DNA of 11,059 bases from an uncultured Agathobaculum sp. (lineage in GTDB: Bacteria > Bacillota > Clostridia > Oscillospirales > Butyricicoccaceae), in NCBI GenBank assembly GCA_944376955.1, contig CALWEB010000132.1:1-11059 (forward strand), written 5' to 3'. The position numbers were made by a program, and so were the translations under genes. Below are positions 1-5,752 of the stretch, in pieces. The notes beneath the pieces were generated by a model. That model was not told the origin of the DNA and ran no database searches. It saw only the letters and a list, made by a program, of their open reading frames with translations. Numbering within the stretch: the stretch's first letter is position 1; each line of letters starts with the position of its first letter.

Positions 1-597
1 GGCGGCGATACCATGACCGATGCACAGAAAAACGCGATCGTGCGCGTGACCGCGGCGCTGCTTAAAAAGTTCGGACTCAGTCCGGAGAGCGGCGTCACCT
101 ATCACGCATGGTGGACAGAGGGCGGCATGAGTCTCGGTACTTATATCGCGGGCAGATCGTGCAAGACCTGTCCGGGCACGGCGTTTTTCGGCGGCAACAC
201 GCGCGCCAGCTATGACAAATGTCTCAAGCCGCTGCTAGTGGCGGCGATGAACGGGAGCTATCAGAAGGAGGACGACGAAGTGACCCAGAAGAAAAACGTC
301 TGCATTGACGGCAAAAACTATACCTGCGATGTAATCATGAAGGAGGGCAGCAATTATGTCCAGCTGGCCGATCTGGCGCAGGCTGGGTACGACGTGACCT
401 ATGACGCCAAGACAAAGGTGCCGGGCATTGTCGCGCCGATGACACGACCGGGCGATATTGCGGTCGATGAGGAAACGCAGCAGGCGTTGGAAGCGGTGCA
501 GCACGCCGCAGGTCTGACAGCGGAGACGATGGCATATCTGATGCAGTACCGGTACGGTGACGATCTGGTCAAGAAGCTGGCCGCCGCCGTGAAATAG
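1..597 (+). CDS. Phage-type endolysin (N-acetylmuramoyl-L-alanine amidase), C-terminal part
   Basis: The frame is open from base 1 and reads GGDTMTDAQ across the first ATG at 13, so the gene begins outside the window and that ATG is internal. The first 75 or so residues look like the end of an Amidase_2/PGRP-like lytic amidase: an AQ...AIVRVTAALLKKFGL helix, a TYHAWW segment and a CKTCPG..FFGGN motif. The Cys of CPG (visible residue 57) fits the third zinc ligand of this family. Such enzymes cleave the amide bond between MurNAc and the stem peptide for host lysis. The tail (about residues 95-140) has a KNVCIDGKNYTCDVIMKEG pattern like a small stalk or copper-amine-oxidase-N-like beta domain, followed by a helical end. 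A terminator follows directly. The position next to an att-like tRNA fragment supports a prophage lysis gene. A host autolysin is possible but less likely. Confidence 0.8.
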   Translation, partial: GGDTMTDAQKNAIVRVTAALLKKFGLSPESGVTYHAWWTEGGMSLGTYIAGRSCKTCPGTAFFGGNTRASYDKCLKPLLVAAMNGSYQKEDDEVTQKKNVCIDGKNYTCDVIMKEGSNYVQLADLAQAGYDVTYDAKTKVPGIVAPMTRPGDIAVDEETQQALEAVQHAAGLTAETMAYLMQYRYGDDLVKKLAAAVK

Positions 598-618
598 CGG
601 TGTTCAATTTGGACACGG

Positions 619-648
619 GAAAGCCCCGACCGAGAGGTCGGGGCTTTC
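619..648 (+). terminator. Intrinsic terminator after the endolysin gene
   Basis: A perfect 13-bp stem (619-631 with 636-648) has a GAGA tetraloop and sits 22 bases after the endolysin stop. The U-tract is short (CTTTC), so termination may be partial. The hairpin is symmetrical and could also stop minus-strand transcripts coming from the small gene at 742-993. Confidence 0.75.
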
Positions 649-687
649 AGCGCGGGCGATAAAATGGGGATAAACCTAAAAAAGTCC

Positions 688-716
688 TTGACAAACATTT
701 ACACCAGTGATAAACT
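688..716 (+). promoter_or_regulatory. Strong sigma-A-type promoter facing the small membrane-protein gene
   Basis: TTGACA (688-693), a 17-base spacer and TAAACT (711-716) give a consensus -35 and a good -10. The predicted start is near 723, about 20 bases before the stop codon of the opposite-strand gene at 742-993. Its transcript would be antisense to that gene. No plus-strand reading frame with a ribosome site follows closely, so the product is more likely RNA than protein. Confidence 0.55.
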
Positions 717-741
717 GATTAAGTTGTGTGCCTGTAAGGGG

Positions 742-993
742 TTATGGTGATAACAGCTTCAGAGCATAGCCTAAATCAGCGCCTACGACACAGAGTGGTG
801 CAGTGGTTGAGGAAGCACCATTCAGATGGCATAATGCCAAGACGAGAGCGGCAGTTGCAAGACAAAATACGGCATATACCAATATAGGTGTATTTTGCTG
901 ACCACTAGGTGGAAGGTTTAATGTGTCGTTTTCGTGTTGCAACTGCCGCTTACATATGGGATGAAAAAATATCGGGAATCTGATATTACTCAT
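742..993 (-). CDS. Small single-span membrane protein of unknown function (prophage cargo)
   Basis: An 83-residue product that I do not recognise. The start is fixed by AAGGAGGGG nine bases before the ATG at 993; a longer open frame upstream has no such site. The N-terminal third is basic and aromatic (MSNIRFPIFFHPICKRQ). A polar linker follows (residues 20-36), then one hydrophobic span (about 37-57, ILVYAVFCLATAALVLALCHL region) and a short C-terminal tail ending KLLSP. There are three Cys beyond the N-terminus (44, 55, 68) and one at 14. A TTGACA promoter on the same strand leaves an untranslated leader of about 90 bases. A second strong promoter opposes the 3' end. Size, membrane span, prophage location and opposing promoter resemble type I toxin genes such as B. 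subtilis txpA; this is inference. Alternatives are a holin-like, superinfection or signalling peptide. Confidence 0.65.
   Translation of the reverse strand: MSNIRFPIFFHPICKRQLQHENDTLNLPPSGQQNTPILVYAVFCLATAALVLALCHLNGASSTTAPLCVVGADLGYALKLLSP
847..950. repeat. 14-bp perfect inverted repeat enclosing smaller hairpins, inside the small gene
   Basis: AGCGGCAGTTGCAA at 847-860 is the exact reverse complement of 937-950. The 76 bases between hold another 8-bp inverted pair (CAAAATAC at 863-870 with GTATTTTG at 890-897) and the near-palindrome CCACTAGGTGG (902-912). Either strand as RNA could fold into a three-way junction. As DNA, the ends could serve as inversion sites. All of it lies within the coding sequence of the gene at 742-993. 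Confidence 0.6.
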
Positions 994-1093
994 ATTATGT
1001 ATCCCCTCCTTTTGACGAGTAATTATATGAGTCGTATGGTATTGCGTGATGTAAAAAATACAATGTCTCCCAAGGGACTTTGTCCGCTGCGCC

Positions 1094-1123
1094 ATGATAT
1101 CACATAATAAATCGATATGTCAA
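1094..1123 (-). promoter_or_regulatory. Promoter of the small membrane-protein gene
   Basis: On the minus strand TTGACA (1123-1118), an 18-base spacer and TATCAT (1099-1094) form a good sigma-A promoter. The start would be near 1087, giving a leader of about 90 bases before the ATG at 993. The leader contains an imperfect hairpin (about 1061-1084). Confidence 0.5.
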
Positions 1124-1210
1124 CTGAGAAGCAAAACAGAGTGAAAAGATAGGCAAACATAAAATAAGTATGAGATGGTAAAATGCTGATAAAGATTTAT
1201 ATAAATTTTG

Positions 1211-1239
1211 TTGCCAAATTGTAACGAAACTTGTATAAA
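1211..1239 (+). promoter_or_regulatory. Possible promoter in the AT-rich region
   Basis: TTGCCA (1211-1216), a 17-base spacer and TATAAA (1234-1239). AT-rich DNA produces such matches by chance, so the call depends on the terminator that lies downstream on the same strand at 1447-1473. Confidence 0.35.
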
Positions 1240-1245
1240 CGTCTT

Positions 1246-1473
1246 GTTTGTCGATAATAAAGTTTTATCATCGTGATAAAAAATATTTATACGATTTTTT
1301 ATTGAGAAATCTTGTAACAAATGTGCATATATGGAATTTAAATGACAGTTGTGCTCGATATTGAGATAATATTGATTTTTAACGCCAGAAATTGTTTTGC
1401 ATATGTATACTTGCTTGTGAATAATAATTTTTTTGAATTTTTTCGTGCCTTAGCCATTTGGTTAAGGCTTTTT
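1246..1473 (+). ncRNA. Candidate small RNA between a promoter and an intrinsic terminator
   Basis: A promoter-like sequence at 1211-1239 and a terminator at 1447-1473 bracket about 228 bases with no ribosome-site-supported reading frame. The interior includes a perfect 8-bp hairpin (1263-1270 with 1274-1281). No known RNA family is recognised. It could also be the tail of a longer transcript starting near 723. Confidence 0.25.
1447..1473 (+). terminator. Intrinsic terminator in the AT-rich region
   Basis: GCCTTAGCC (1447-1455) pairs with GGTTAAGGC (1460-1468) over 9 bp with one G-U pair and an ATTT loop, followed by TTTTT. It is a well-formed plus-strand terminator with no protein gene directly before it. 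Confidence 0.6.
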
Positions 1474-1623
1474 ACATGTTGTTTAGTTTGCATTCCGCAA
1501 AGAATATGTTCAATAACTGATAAAGAAGTTTCTGGAATTATGTTGCAATATTGTTTCAATAATCAATATAGTTATGGTTCAATAGCTTAAGTAATACGTT
1601 AGTTTATTTAATAATCTGTGCTA

Positions 1624-1671
1624 CGCCTCACACGCGAGAGGTCGTGGGTTCGAGCCCCGCCAACCCCACCA
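1624..1671 (+). other. Attachment-site remnant: 3' part of tRNA-Val(CAC)
   Basis: The bases give the 3' half of a tRNA ending in an encoded CCA. The anticodon loop is CTCACAC (1627-1633, anticodon CAC at 1629-1631) and the 3' anticodon strand is GCGAG. An AGGTC variable loop follows, then a T-arm GTGGG/TTCGAGC/CCCGC (1644-1660), acceptor strand CAACCCC, discriminator A and CCA (1669-1671). Nothing resembling a D-arm or 5' acceptor strand precedes it. Pairing of the anticodon stem holds for 1624-1626 and fails at 1623, marking the likely junction with element DNA. A tRNA 3' end cut in this way is the typical product of tyrosine-recombinase integration, with the intact gene at the other end of the element. 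The CAC assignment rests on a standard 5-base variable loop. Confidence 0.85.
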
Positions 1672-1672
1672 G

Positions 1673-1706
1673 AAACCGTTGCATTTTGCAGCGGTTTTTC
1701 TTTTTT
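1673..1706 (+). terminator. Terminator of the tRNA transcription unit
   Basis: AAACCGTTGC and GCAGCGGTTT pair with one G-U, followed by a TTCTTTTTT tract. It lies immediately after the tRNA CCA end, so it is the native chromosomal terminator downstream of the attB tRNA. Confidence 0.7.
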
Positions 1707-1712
1707 CAACAA

Positions 1713-1749
1713 GAAAACGGCGCCGGGAAGGATTCCTCGGTGCCGTTTT
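1713..1749 (-). terminator. Terminator of ppk1
   Basis: AAAACGGC.CCG (from 1714) pairs with CGG.GCCGTTTT (to 1748) in a long, slightly imperfect hairpin 17 bases beyond the ppk1 stop codon. On the minus strand it is followed by a short T-rich run. Confidence 0.6.
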
Positions 1750-1765
1750 GTGTTTTGTTTGCCCA

Positions 1766-3895
1766 TCATCGGCCCAGTAGCCGGTTGAGGAATTTGCGCC
1801 AGCCGGGTTCCGGGGGCGTGGGATGTGCGGCCTGTTCGCGGGCTTGGTCAATGGCCTGCTGCATGAGCAGCACCTGTGCGCAGATCGGGTCGGGCACGGG
1901 CGGCTTTTTGCAATAGGTGCCGTCCGATTGCAGCACGCGTGCCTTGACCGTATCGTGCTGCATGGCGTACAGAATATCGTGCAGCCGTGCGCGCACTTCG
2001 GGCGAGTCAATCGGGCAGGCGATTTCCACACGGCGCTCGGTGTTGCGCGTCATCATATCAGCCGAGGAAATGTACATCTTCTCTTCTGCGCCGCGGCCGA
2101 ACACGAAAATGCGCGAATGCTCCAAAAAGCGGCCGACAATGCTGGTGACCGTGATATTCTCGGTATGCCCCTCGACGCCGGGCAGCAGGCAGCAGATGCC
2201 ACGCACAATCATTTCGATGTGGACACCTGCGCAGGAAGCGTCCCGCAGCTTGTGGATGATGTCGATATCGGTCAGCGAATTGAACTTGAGCAGGATATAG
2301 CCTTCGCTGCCGCGGGCAATCTGCTCGTCCATCAGCGCGAGGATGTTGCATTTCAGGCTGTTGGGTGCGACCAGCAGGCGGTCGTACTTGCCTTCCAGGT
2401 TGCCCAGTGCCATATTGTTGAAAAATGCACCGGCATCCGCACCGATTGACTCATCCGAGGTGATGAGCGATACATCGGTGTATTGTGTGGCGGTCTTCTC
2501 GTTGTAGTTGCCCGTGCCGACCTGTGTGATGTGGCGCACAGCGCCGCGCTCCTGCCGGGTAATCAGGCAGATCTTGGAATGTACCTTATAGTCTTCAAAA
2601 CCATAAATGATCTTGCAGCCGGCTTCCTCCAGCCGTTCGGACCAGTCGATGTTGTTCTGCTCGTCAAAACGGGCACGCAGCTCGATCAGCGCGGTCACGT
2701 CCTTGCCGTTTTCGGCTGCGGCGCACAGGTATTCCACCAGCTTGGCTTTGCGCGCCAGTCGGTAGATCGTGATGCGGATGGACAGCACGGCGGGGTCGTT
2801 GGCCGCTTCACGGATCATCTGTAAAAACGGTTCCATGGATTCGTAGGGGTAGGAGAGCAGGATATCCCGTTTGAGTGCGGCCTTGAGCAGGCTCTGCCCT
2901 GCGGGCAGCATGGCGGGCTGCTGCGGGGAGAACGGCGGGTCGGACAGCGCGGCGCGCTGCTTTTCCGGGAAATGCTCGCCCAGTGAAAACACATAACTCA
3001 TTTGGAGCGGCGCCTTGCGCGACAGGAAGATCTGCGCGTCGGTCACGTCAAAGCGCTTGCGGAAGTATTCGGTGAAATGGTCGCTGATCGGGCGGGTCAG
3101 CTCGACGCGCACCACTGCCATGCGGCGGCGCCGGCGCAGCAGCTTTTCCATCTTGGTGCGGAAGTCGCCTTCCTCTGCGCCGAAGGTTTCATCGTCCGGG
3201 TTGATGTCCGCGTTGCGCGTGACGCAGAACACGGTTTTTTCCAGCACGTCGTACATTTCAAACACATGGCCGGTGTATTCGAGCAGGATATCCTCAATCG
3301 GGACATAGCGTTTTTCCTCACCCGGCAGGAACACCAGCGCAGGCAGCGAAGCGGGTACCGGCAGCAGGCCAAGCCGCTCGCTCTTTTTGTGGCCGAGCAG
3401 CGCCGCAATGTGCAGCACCTTGCCTTCCAGATGCGGGAAGGGGTGGTGTGCATCCACAATTTGCGGGGAAAGCACTGGCGCGACGACGTTTTTGAAATAT
3501 TGTTTGATGTACTTCTGTTCTGCGGGTTCGAGATCGCGCACGGACAGACGGCGCAGCCCTTCGGCGCACAGCCGCGCGTCCACATCGGCAAAGGCTTCGT
3601 CACGTCGCGCGTACAGCGGCTCGACTGCGGCATAGATATGGTGCAGCTGTTCCTTGGCGGTCATGCCGGACTTGTTATCCACATGCTCTTTATCTACGGC
3701 CGCCATGTCGCACAGGCTGCCTACGCGGATCATAAAAAATTCATCCAGATTACTGGTGAAGATCGAAAGAAATTTGCACCGTTCCAAAAGGGGTACGGCG
3801 TTGTCCTCTGCTTCGGCCAACACGCGCGCATTGAATTGCAGCCACGACAGTTCGCGGTTTTGCGTATAGCCTTGTTCCCAGATTGCCTGTGTCAT
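1766..3895 (-). CDS. ppk1: Polyphosphate kinase (PPK1)
   Basis: A full-length PPK1 of 709 residues, which reversibly transfers the ATP gamma-phosphate to polyphosphate. The N-terminal domain carries the family opening NRELSWLQFNARVLAEA and the SNLDEFFMIRVG segment. Catalytic-domain motifs include EARARFDEQNN-like IELRARFDEQNNIDW, DYKVHSKICLI with His439 (equivalent to the autophosphorylated E. coli His435) and RFLEHSRIFVF with His593 (equivalent to E. coli His592), then MYISSADMMTRN. I chose the ATG at 3895 because AGGGGG lies nine bases upstream; the in-frame ATG at 3904 directly abuts that run. A promoter is visible upstream, overlapped by an inverted repeat. The gene is divergent from ppa, whose product removes pyrophosphate. 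No truncation or missing catalytic residue is apparent. Confidence 0.97.
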   Translation of the reverse strand: MTQAIWEQGYTQNRELSWLQFNARVLAEAEDNAVPLLERCKFLSIFTSNLDEFFMIRVGSLCDMAAVDKEHVDNKSGMTAKEQLHHIYAAVEPLYARRDEAFADVDARLCAEGLRRLSVRDLEPAEQKYIKQYFKNVVAPVLSPQIVDAHHPFPHLEGKVLHIAALLGHKKSERLGLLPVPASLPALVFLPGEEKRYVPIEDILLEYTGHVFEMYDVLEKTVFCVTRNADINPDDETFGAEEGDFRTKMEKLLRRRRRMAVVRVELTRPISDHFTEYFRKRFDVTDAQIFLSRKAPLQMSYVFSLGEHFPEKQRAALSDPPFSPQQPAMLPAGQSLLKAALKRDILLSYPYESMEPFLQMIREAANDPAVLSIRITIYRLARKAKLVEYLCAAAENGKDVTALIELRARFDEQNNIDWSERLEEAGCKIIYGFEDYKVHSKICLITRQERGAVRHITQVGTGNYNEKTATQYTDVSLITSDESIGADAGAFFNNMALGNLEGKYDRLLVAPNSLKCNILALMDEQIARGSEGYILLKFNSLTDIDIIHKLRDASCAGVHIEMIVRGICCLLPGVEGHTENITVTSIVGRFLEHSRIFVFGRGAEEKMYISSADMMTRNTERRVEIACPIDSPEVRARLHDILYAMQHDTVKARVLQSDGTYCKKPPVPDPICAQVLLMQQAIDQAREQAAHPTPPEPGWRKFLNRLLGR

Positions 3896-3956
3896 GCGAA
3901 ACATCCCCCTGTTTCCATCCGGCCGCCGGCAAGAGATGAGCGGCCATACTATCAGT

Positions 3957-3977
3957 CAGTATACTACTATTATACTG
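3957..3977. promoter_or_regulatory. Inverted repeat over the ppk1 -10 box (possible operator)
   Basis: CAGTATA (3957-3963) and TATACTG (3971-3977) form a perfect 7-7-7 inverted repeat. It covers the ppk1 -10 hexamer (3974-3969). Position and symmetry fit a repressor site. The regulator is unknown. Confidence 0.4.
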
Positions 3978-3996
3978 TTTTTTTGCGTCGGGACAA
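3969..3996 (-). promoter_or_regulatory. Promoter of ppk1
   Basis: On the minus strand TTGTCC (3996-3991), a 16-base spacer and a perfect TATAAT (3974-3969). The start would be near 3962, giving a leader of about 65 bases. Confidence 0.6.
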
Positions 3997-4051
3997 TGCG
4001 TTTTGTGTAAAAATCTTGTAAAGTAAACGTTTTTTTACGGAAGGTGCGGTC

Positions 4052-4080
4052 TTGCGCGGCAGGAAAGGGTCTGATATACT
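4052..4080 (+). promoter_or_regulatory. Promoter of ppa
   Basis: TTGCGC (4052-4057), a 17-base spacer and TATACT (4075-4080). The transcript would start about 25 bases before the ATG, just ahead of the ribosome site. Confidence 0.6.
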
Positions 4081-4110
4081 GGAATCAGAAAGAGAAAGGA
4101 GAAACACGGC

Positions 4111-4668
4111 ATGAGAAACATCTGGCACGACATTGATCCGCGCTGCATCACGCCGGAACGCTTTACGGCGGTGATTGAGATCCCGGCAGGCAGCAAGAAA
4201 AAGTATGAATTGGACAAGCGCACCGGCCTGCTGCGGCTGGACCGCATCCTGTATACATCCACGCACTACCCGGCCAATTACGGTTTTATCCCGCGGACTT
4301 ATGCAGACGACGGCGATCCGCTTGATGTGCTGGTGCTGTGTACCGAGTCACTCGATCCGCTGGTTGAGGTGGACTGCTATCCGATCGGCGTGATGCGCAT
4401 GATCGACGAGGACGAGATCGACGACAAGATCATTGCGATCCCATTTGAGGAACCGACGTGGAATTTCTACCACGATATGGATCAGCTGCCGCCGCATTAC
4501 GGCAACGAAATCACGCACTTTTTCGAGGTTTACAAGGGCTTGGAGCACAAGCACACCACGACCTCGGATGCCCTTAACCGGGATAAAGCGATTGAAGTAA
4601 TCAAGGATTGTATGCGCCGGTATGAGGTGCATTTCTGCGGCAGGCGGCCGGAAAAGGAAGAAGCATAA
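4111..4668 (+). CDS. ppa: Inorganic pyrophosphatase, family I
   Basis: A 185-residue soluble PPase that hydrolyses PPi to two phosphates and drives biosynthetic reactions forward. The family I signature DGDPLDVL is present. The active-site set aligns with the E. coli enzyme at a constant offset of two: Lys31, Glu33, Arg45, Tyr53, Tyr57, Asp67, Asp69, Asp72, Asp99, Asp104 and Lys106 are all there. Glu23 of IEIPA matches E. coli Glu20 after a one-residue gap. The start is supported by AAAGGAG eight bases upstream. The gene stands alone: divergent from ppk1, convergent with pflA and ended by a strong hairpin. Carrying a cytoplasmic PPase makes net use of PPi by the nearby phosphofructokinase less obvious. 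Confidence 0.97.
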   Translation: MRNIWHDIDPRCITPERFTAVIEIPAGSKKKYELDKRTGLLRLDRILYTSTHYPANYGFIPRTYADDGDPLDVLVLCTESLDPLVEVDCYPIGVMRMIDEDEIDDKIIAIPFEEPTWNFYHDMDQLPPHYGNEITHFFEVYKGLEHKHTTTSDALNRDKAIEVIKDCMRRYEVHFCGRRPEKEEA

Positions 4669-4686
4669 AGGCGCATTACATAGCAT

Positions 4687-4717
4687 AACGCGGAGGAACA
4701 GTGTTCCTCCGCGTTTT
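4687..4717. terminator. Bidirectional terminator shared by ppa and pflA
   Basis: AACGCGGAGGAAC (4687-4699) and GTTCCTCCGCGTT (4703-4715) form a perfect 13-bp stem with an AGT loop. A T-tract follows on the plus strand. It lies 18 bases after ppa and 5 bases from the pflA stop, serving both convergent genes. Confidence 0.88.
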
Positions 4718-4722
4718 TTGGT

Positions 4723-5424
4723 TTACAGTTTTTCCAGCAGCTGCTTGAGCCACGCCTCGTTCATCGCAGGCGTGTCGCGCAGCGGGAAGTCTAGCCCCAT
4801 GCGGTCGTACTTTTCGATGCAAAGTTTGTGGAAGGGCAGAAATTCGATTTTTTGCAGGTTGGGATACCGCTCGGCGTGCGCTTTGACCAGCCGCAGGTGA
4901 TCAAGGCCGTCGGTCAGGCCAGGCACGACCACATGCCGCACCCAAAGCGCCACACCTTTCATGGCGGTCAGCTGCAAAAAGCGCTCGACCTGAGAAAGCT
5001 CCGCGCGGCAATAGCGGCGGTAGTCCGCGGCTGACAGGAACTTGAGGTCACACAGCACCAGATCGGTGTGCTGCAGCACGCGCTCTGCTGCGGCGGTGGG
5101 GCAGCCGGTCCCTGAGGTGTCCAGCGCGGTGTGTACGCCATGCTCATGCAGCTTTTGAAAAAATTCCGCGACAAAGTCTGCTTGCAGCAGCGGTTCACCG
5201 CCTGAAACGGTCACGCCGCCGCCGTTTTTCCAATACGGCTGGTAACGCAGTACACGGCGCACCAACTCGTCTGTGTCGATTTCCTCGCCGCCGTCTGTGT
5301 CCCACGTGTCCGGGTTGTGGCAGTAGATGCAGCGCAGCGGGCAGCCCTGCATGAAGACTACACAGCGCACACCCGGTCCGTCCACCGCGCCGAGGGACTG
5401 GATGGAATGAATGCGTCCGGTCAT
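4723..5424 (-). CDS. pflA: Pyruvate formate-lyase-activating enzyme
   Basis: A radical SAM enzyme of 233 residues that uses a 4Fe-4S cluster and S-adenosylmethionine to create the glycyl radical on PflB. The cluster motif C-x3-C-x2-C is Cys28, Cys32 and Cys35 (GCPLRCIYCHNPDTW), preceded by the family-typical GAVDGPGVRCVVFMQG. SGGEP near residues 73-77 fits the SAM-binding element. No extra ferredoxin domain is inserted, as expected for the PFL activase rather than activases of other glycyl-radical enzymes. The frame is open far upstream, but those residues are repeat-like. I chose the ATG at 5424 because AAAGG lies 11 bases before it; the ATG at 5451 has no ribosome site. It lies downstream of pflB on the same strand, 328 bases apart, so it may have its own promoter or depend on read-through. 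Confidence 0.95.
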   Translation of the reverse strand: MTGRIHSIQSLGAVDGPGVRCVVFMQGCPLRCIYCHNPDTWDTDGGEEIDTDELVRRVLRYQPYWKNGGGVTVSGGEPLLQADFVAEFFQKLHEHGVHTALDTSGTGCPTAAAERVLQHTDLVLCDLKFLSAADYRRYCRAELSQVERFLQLTAMKGVALWVRHVVVPGLTDGLDHLRLVKAHAERYPNLQKIEFLPFHKLCIEKYDRMGLDFPLRDTPAMNEAWLKQLLEKL

Positions 5425-5752
5425 TTGTGTCACAACCTTTCTGAAAATCATGGTTTCGCAGCTCTGCCGCCCGGCAGCAAAGCTGCAACAAGAAGGGGCG
5501 AAGCACCTGACCCTTTGAGGCGGCAGCCATCCCCTCCCTGTTGACTGGGCAGTTGGGTGGCAGCCGGAAAGCGCAACCCTGTCTTGCGCGCGCAGCGCGC
5601 CCTTAAGGGAAAAGGGAGATTGACAAGAGGGAGAAAACCGCAGGTTGTCTCCCTCTTGCCCGCCCGCGGCGCGCAGCCGCAATTTGCTCCCGCTTTGTCA
5701 AAGCGCTTTCCGAACGGGAAAAAGCACGCACGCCGCCGTGTAAAATGATTTG
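5425..5752. repeat. Gene-free pflB-pflA spacer rich in inverted repeats (possible dispersed repeat)
   Basis: A spacer of 328 bases with no supported gene. It holds a perfect 11-bp inverted repeat CAAGAGGGAGA/TCTCCCTCTTG (5624-5634, 5648-5658) extended by AACC/GGTT, and CGCTTT/AAAGCG (5691-5705). It also has CTGCCG/CGGCAG near 5466-5479 and alternating GCGC palindromes (about 5586-5601). A weak hairpin followed by CTTTTTC on the minus strand (about 5718-5740) may end pflB. The open minus-strand frame is low-complexity (Cys, Ser, Arg, Pro rich) and looks like translated repeat, not protein. Confidence 0.45.

Larger units (their letters stand above)
1124..1623. other. AT-rich prophage end with no convincing protein gene
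   Basis: About 500 bases, strikingly richer in A+T than everything to the right. Reading frames exist (for example 1342-1590 plus and 1120-1320 minus), but they lack ribosome sites or begin with TTG, and the first runs through a terminator hairpin. Visible structure: a perfect 8-bp inverted repeat TTTTATCA/TGATAAAA (1263-1281, 3-base loop), a TTGCCA-N17-TATAAA promoter (1211-1239) and a terminator (1447-1473). The composition fits foreign DNA next to an attachment site. Confidence 0.6.

Noticed and set aside
1120..1320. A 66-codon minus-strand frame
   Set aside because: Starts at TTG without a ribosome site and reflects AT-rich sequence only; it also overlaps the promoter of the small gene.
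1342..1590. An 82-codon plus-strand reading frame in the AT-rich region
   Set aside because: No ribosome site, odd hydrophobic composition, and it runs through a well-formed terminator hairpin at 1447-1473.
1624..1671. A complete tRNA gene
   Set aside because: No D-arm, no 5' acceptor strand and a broken anticodon stem; only the 3' half is present.
5425..5682. An N-terminal extension of PflA of about 86 residues
   Set aside because: Repeat-like low-complexity sequence, no ribosome site at its start, and PflA is already full length from 5424.
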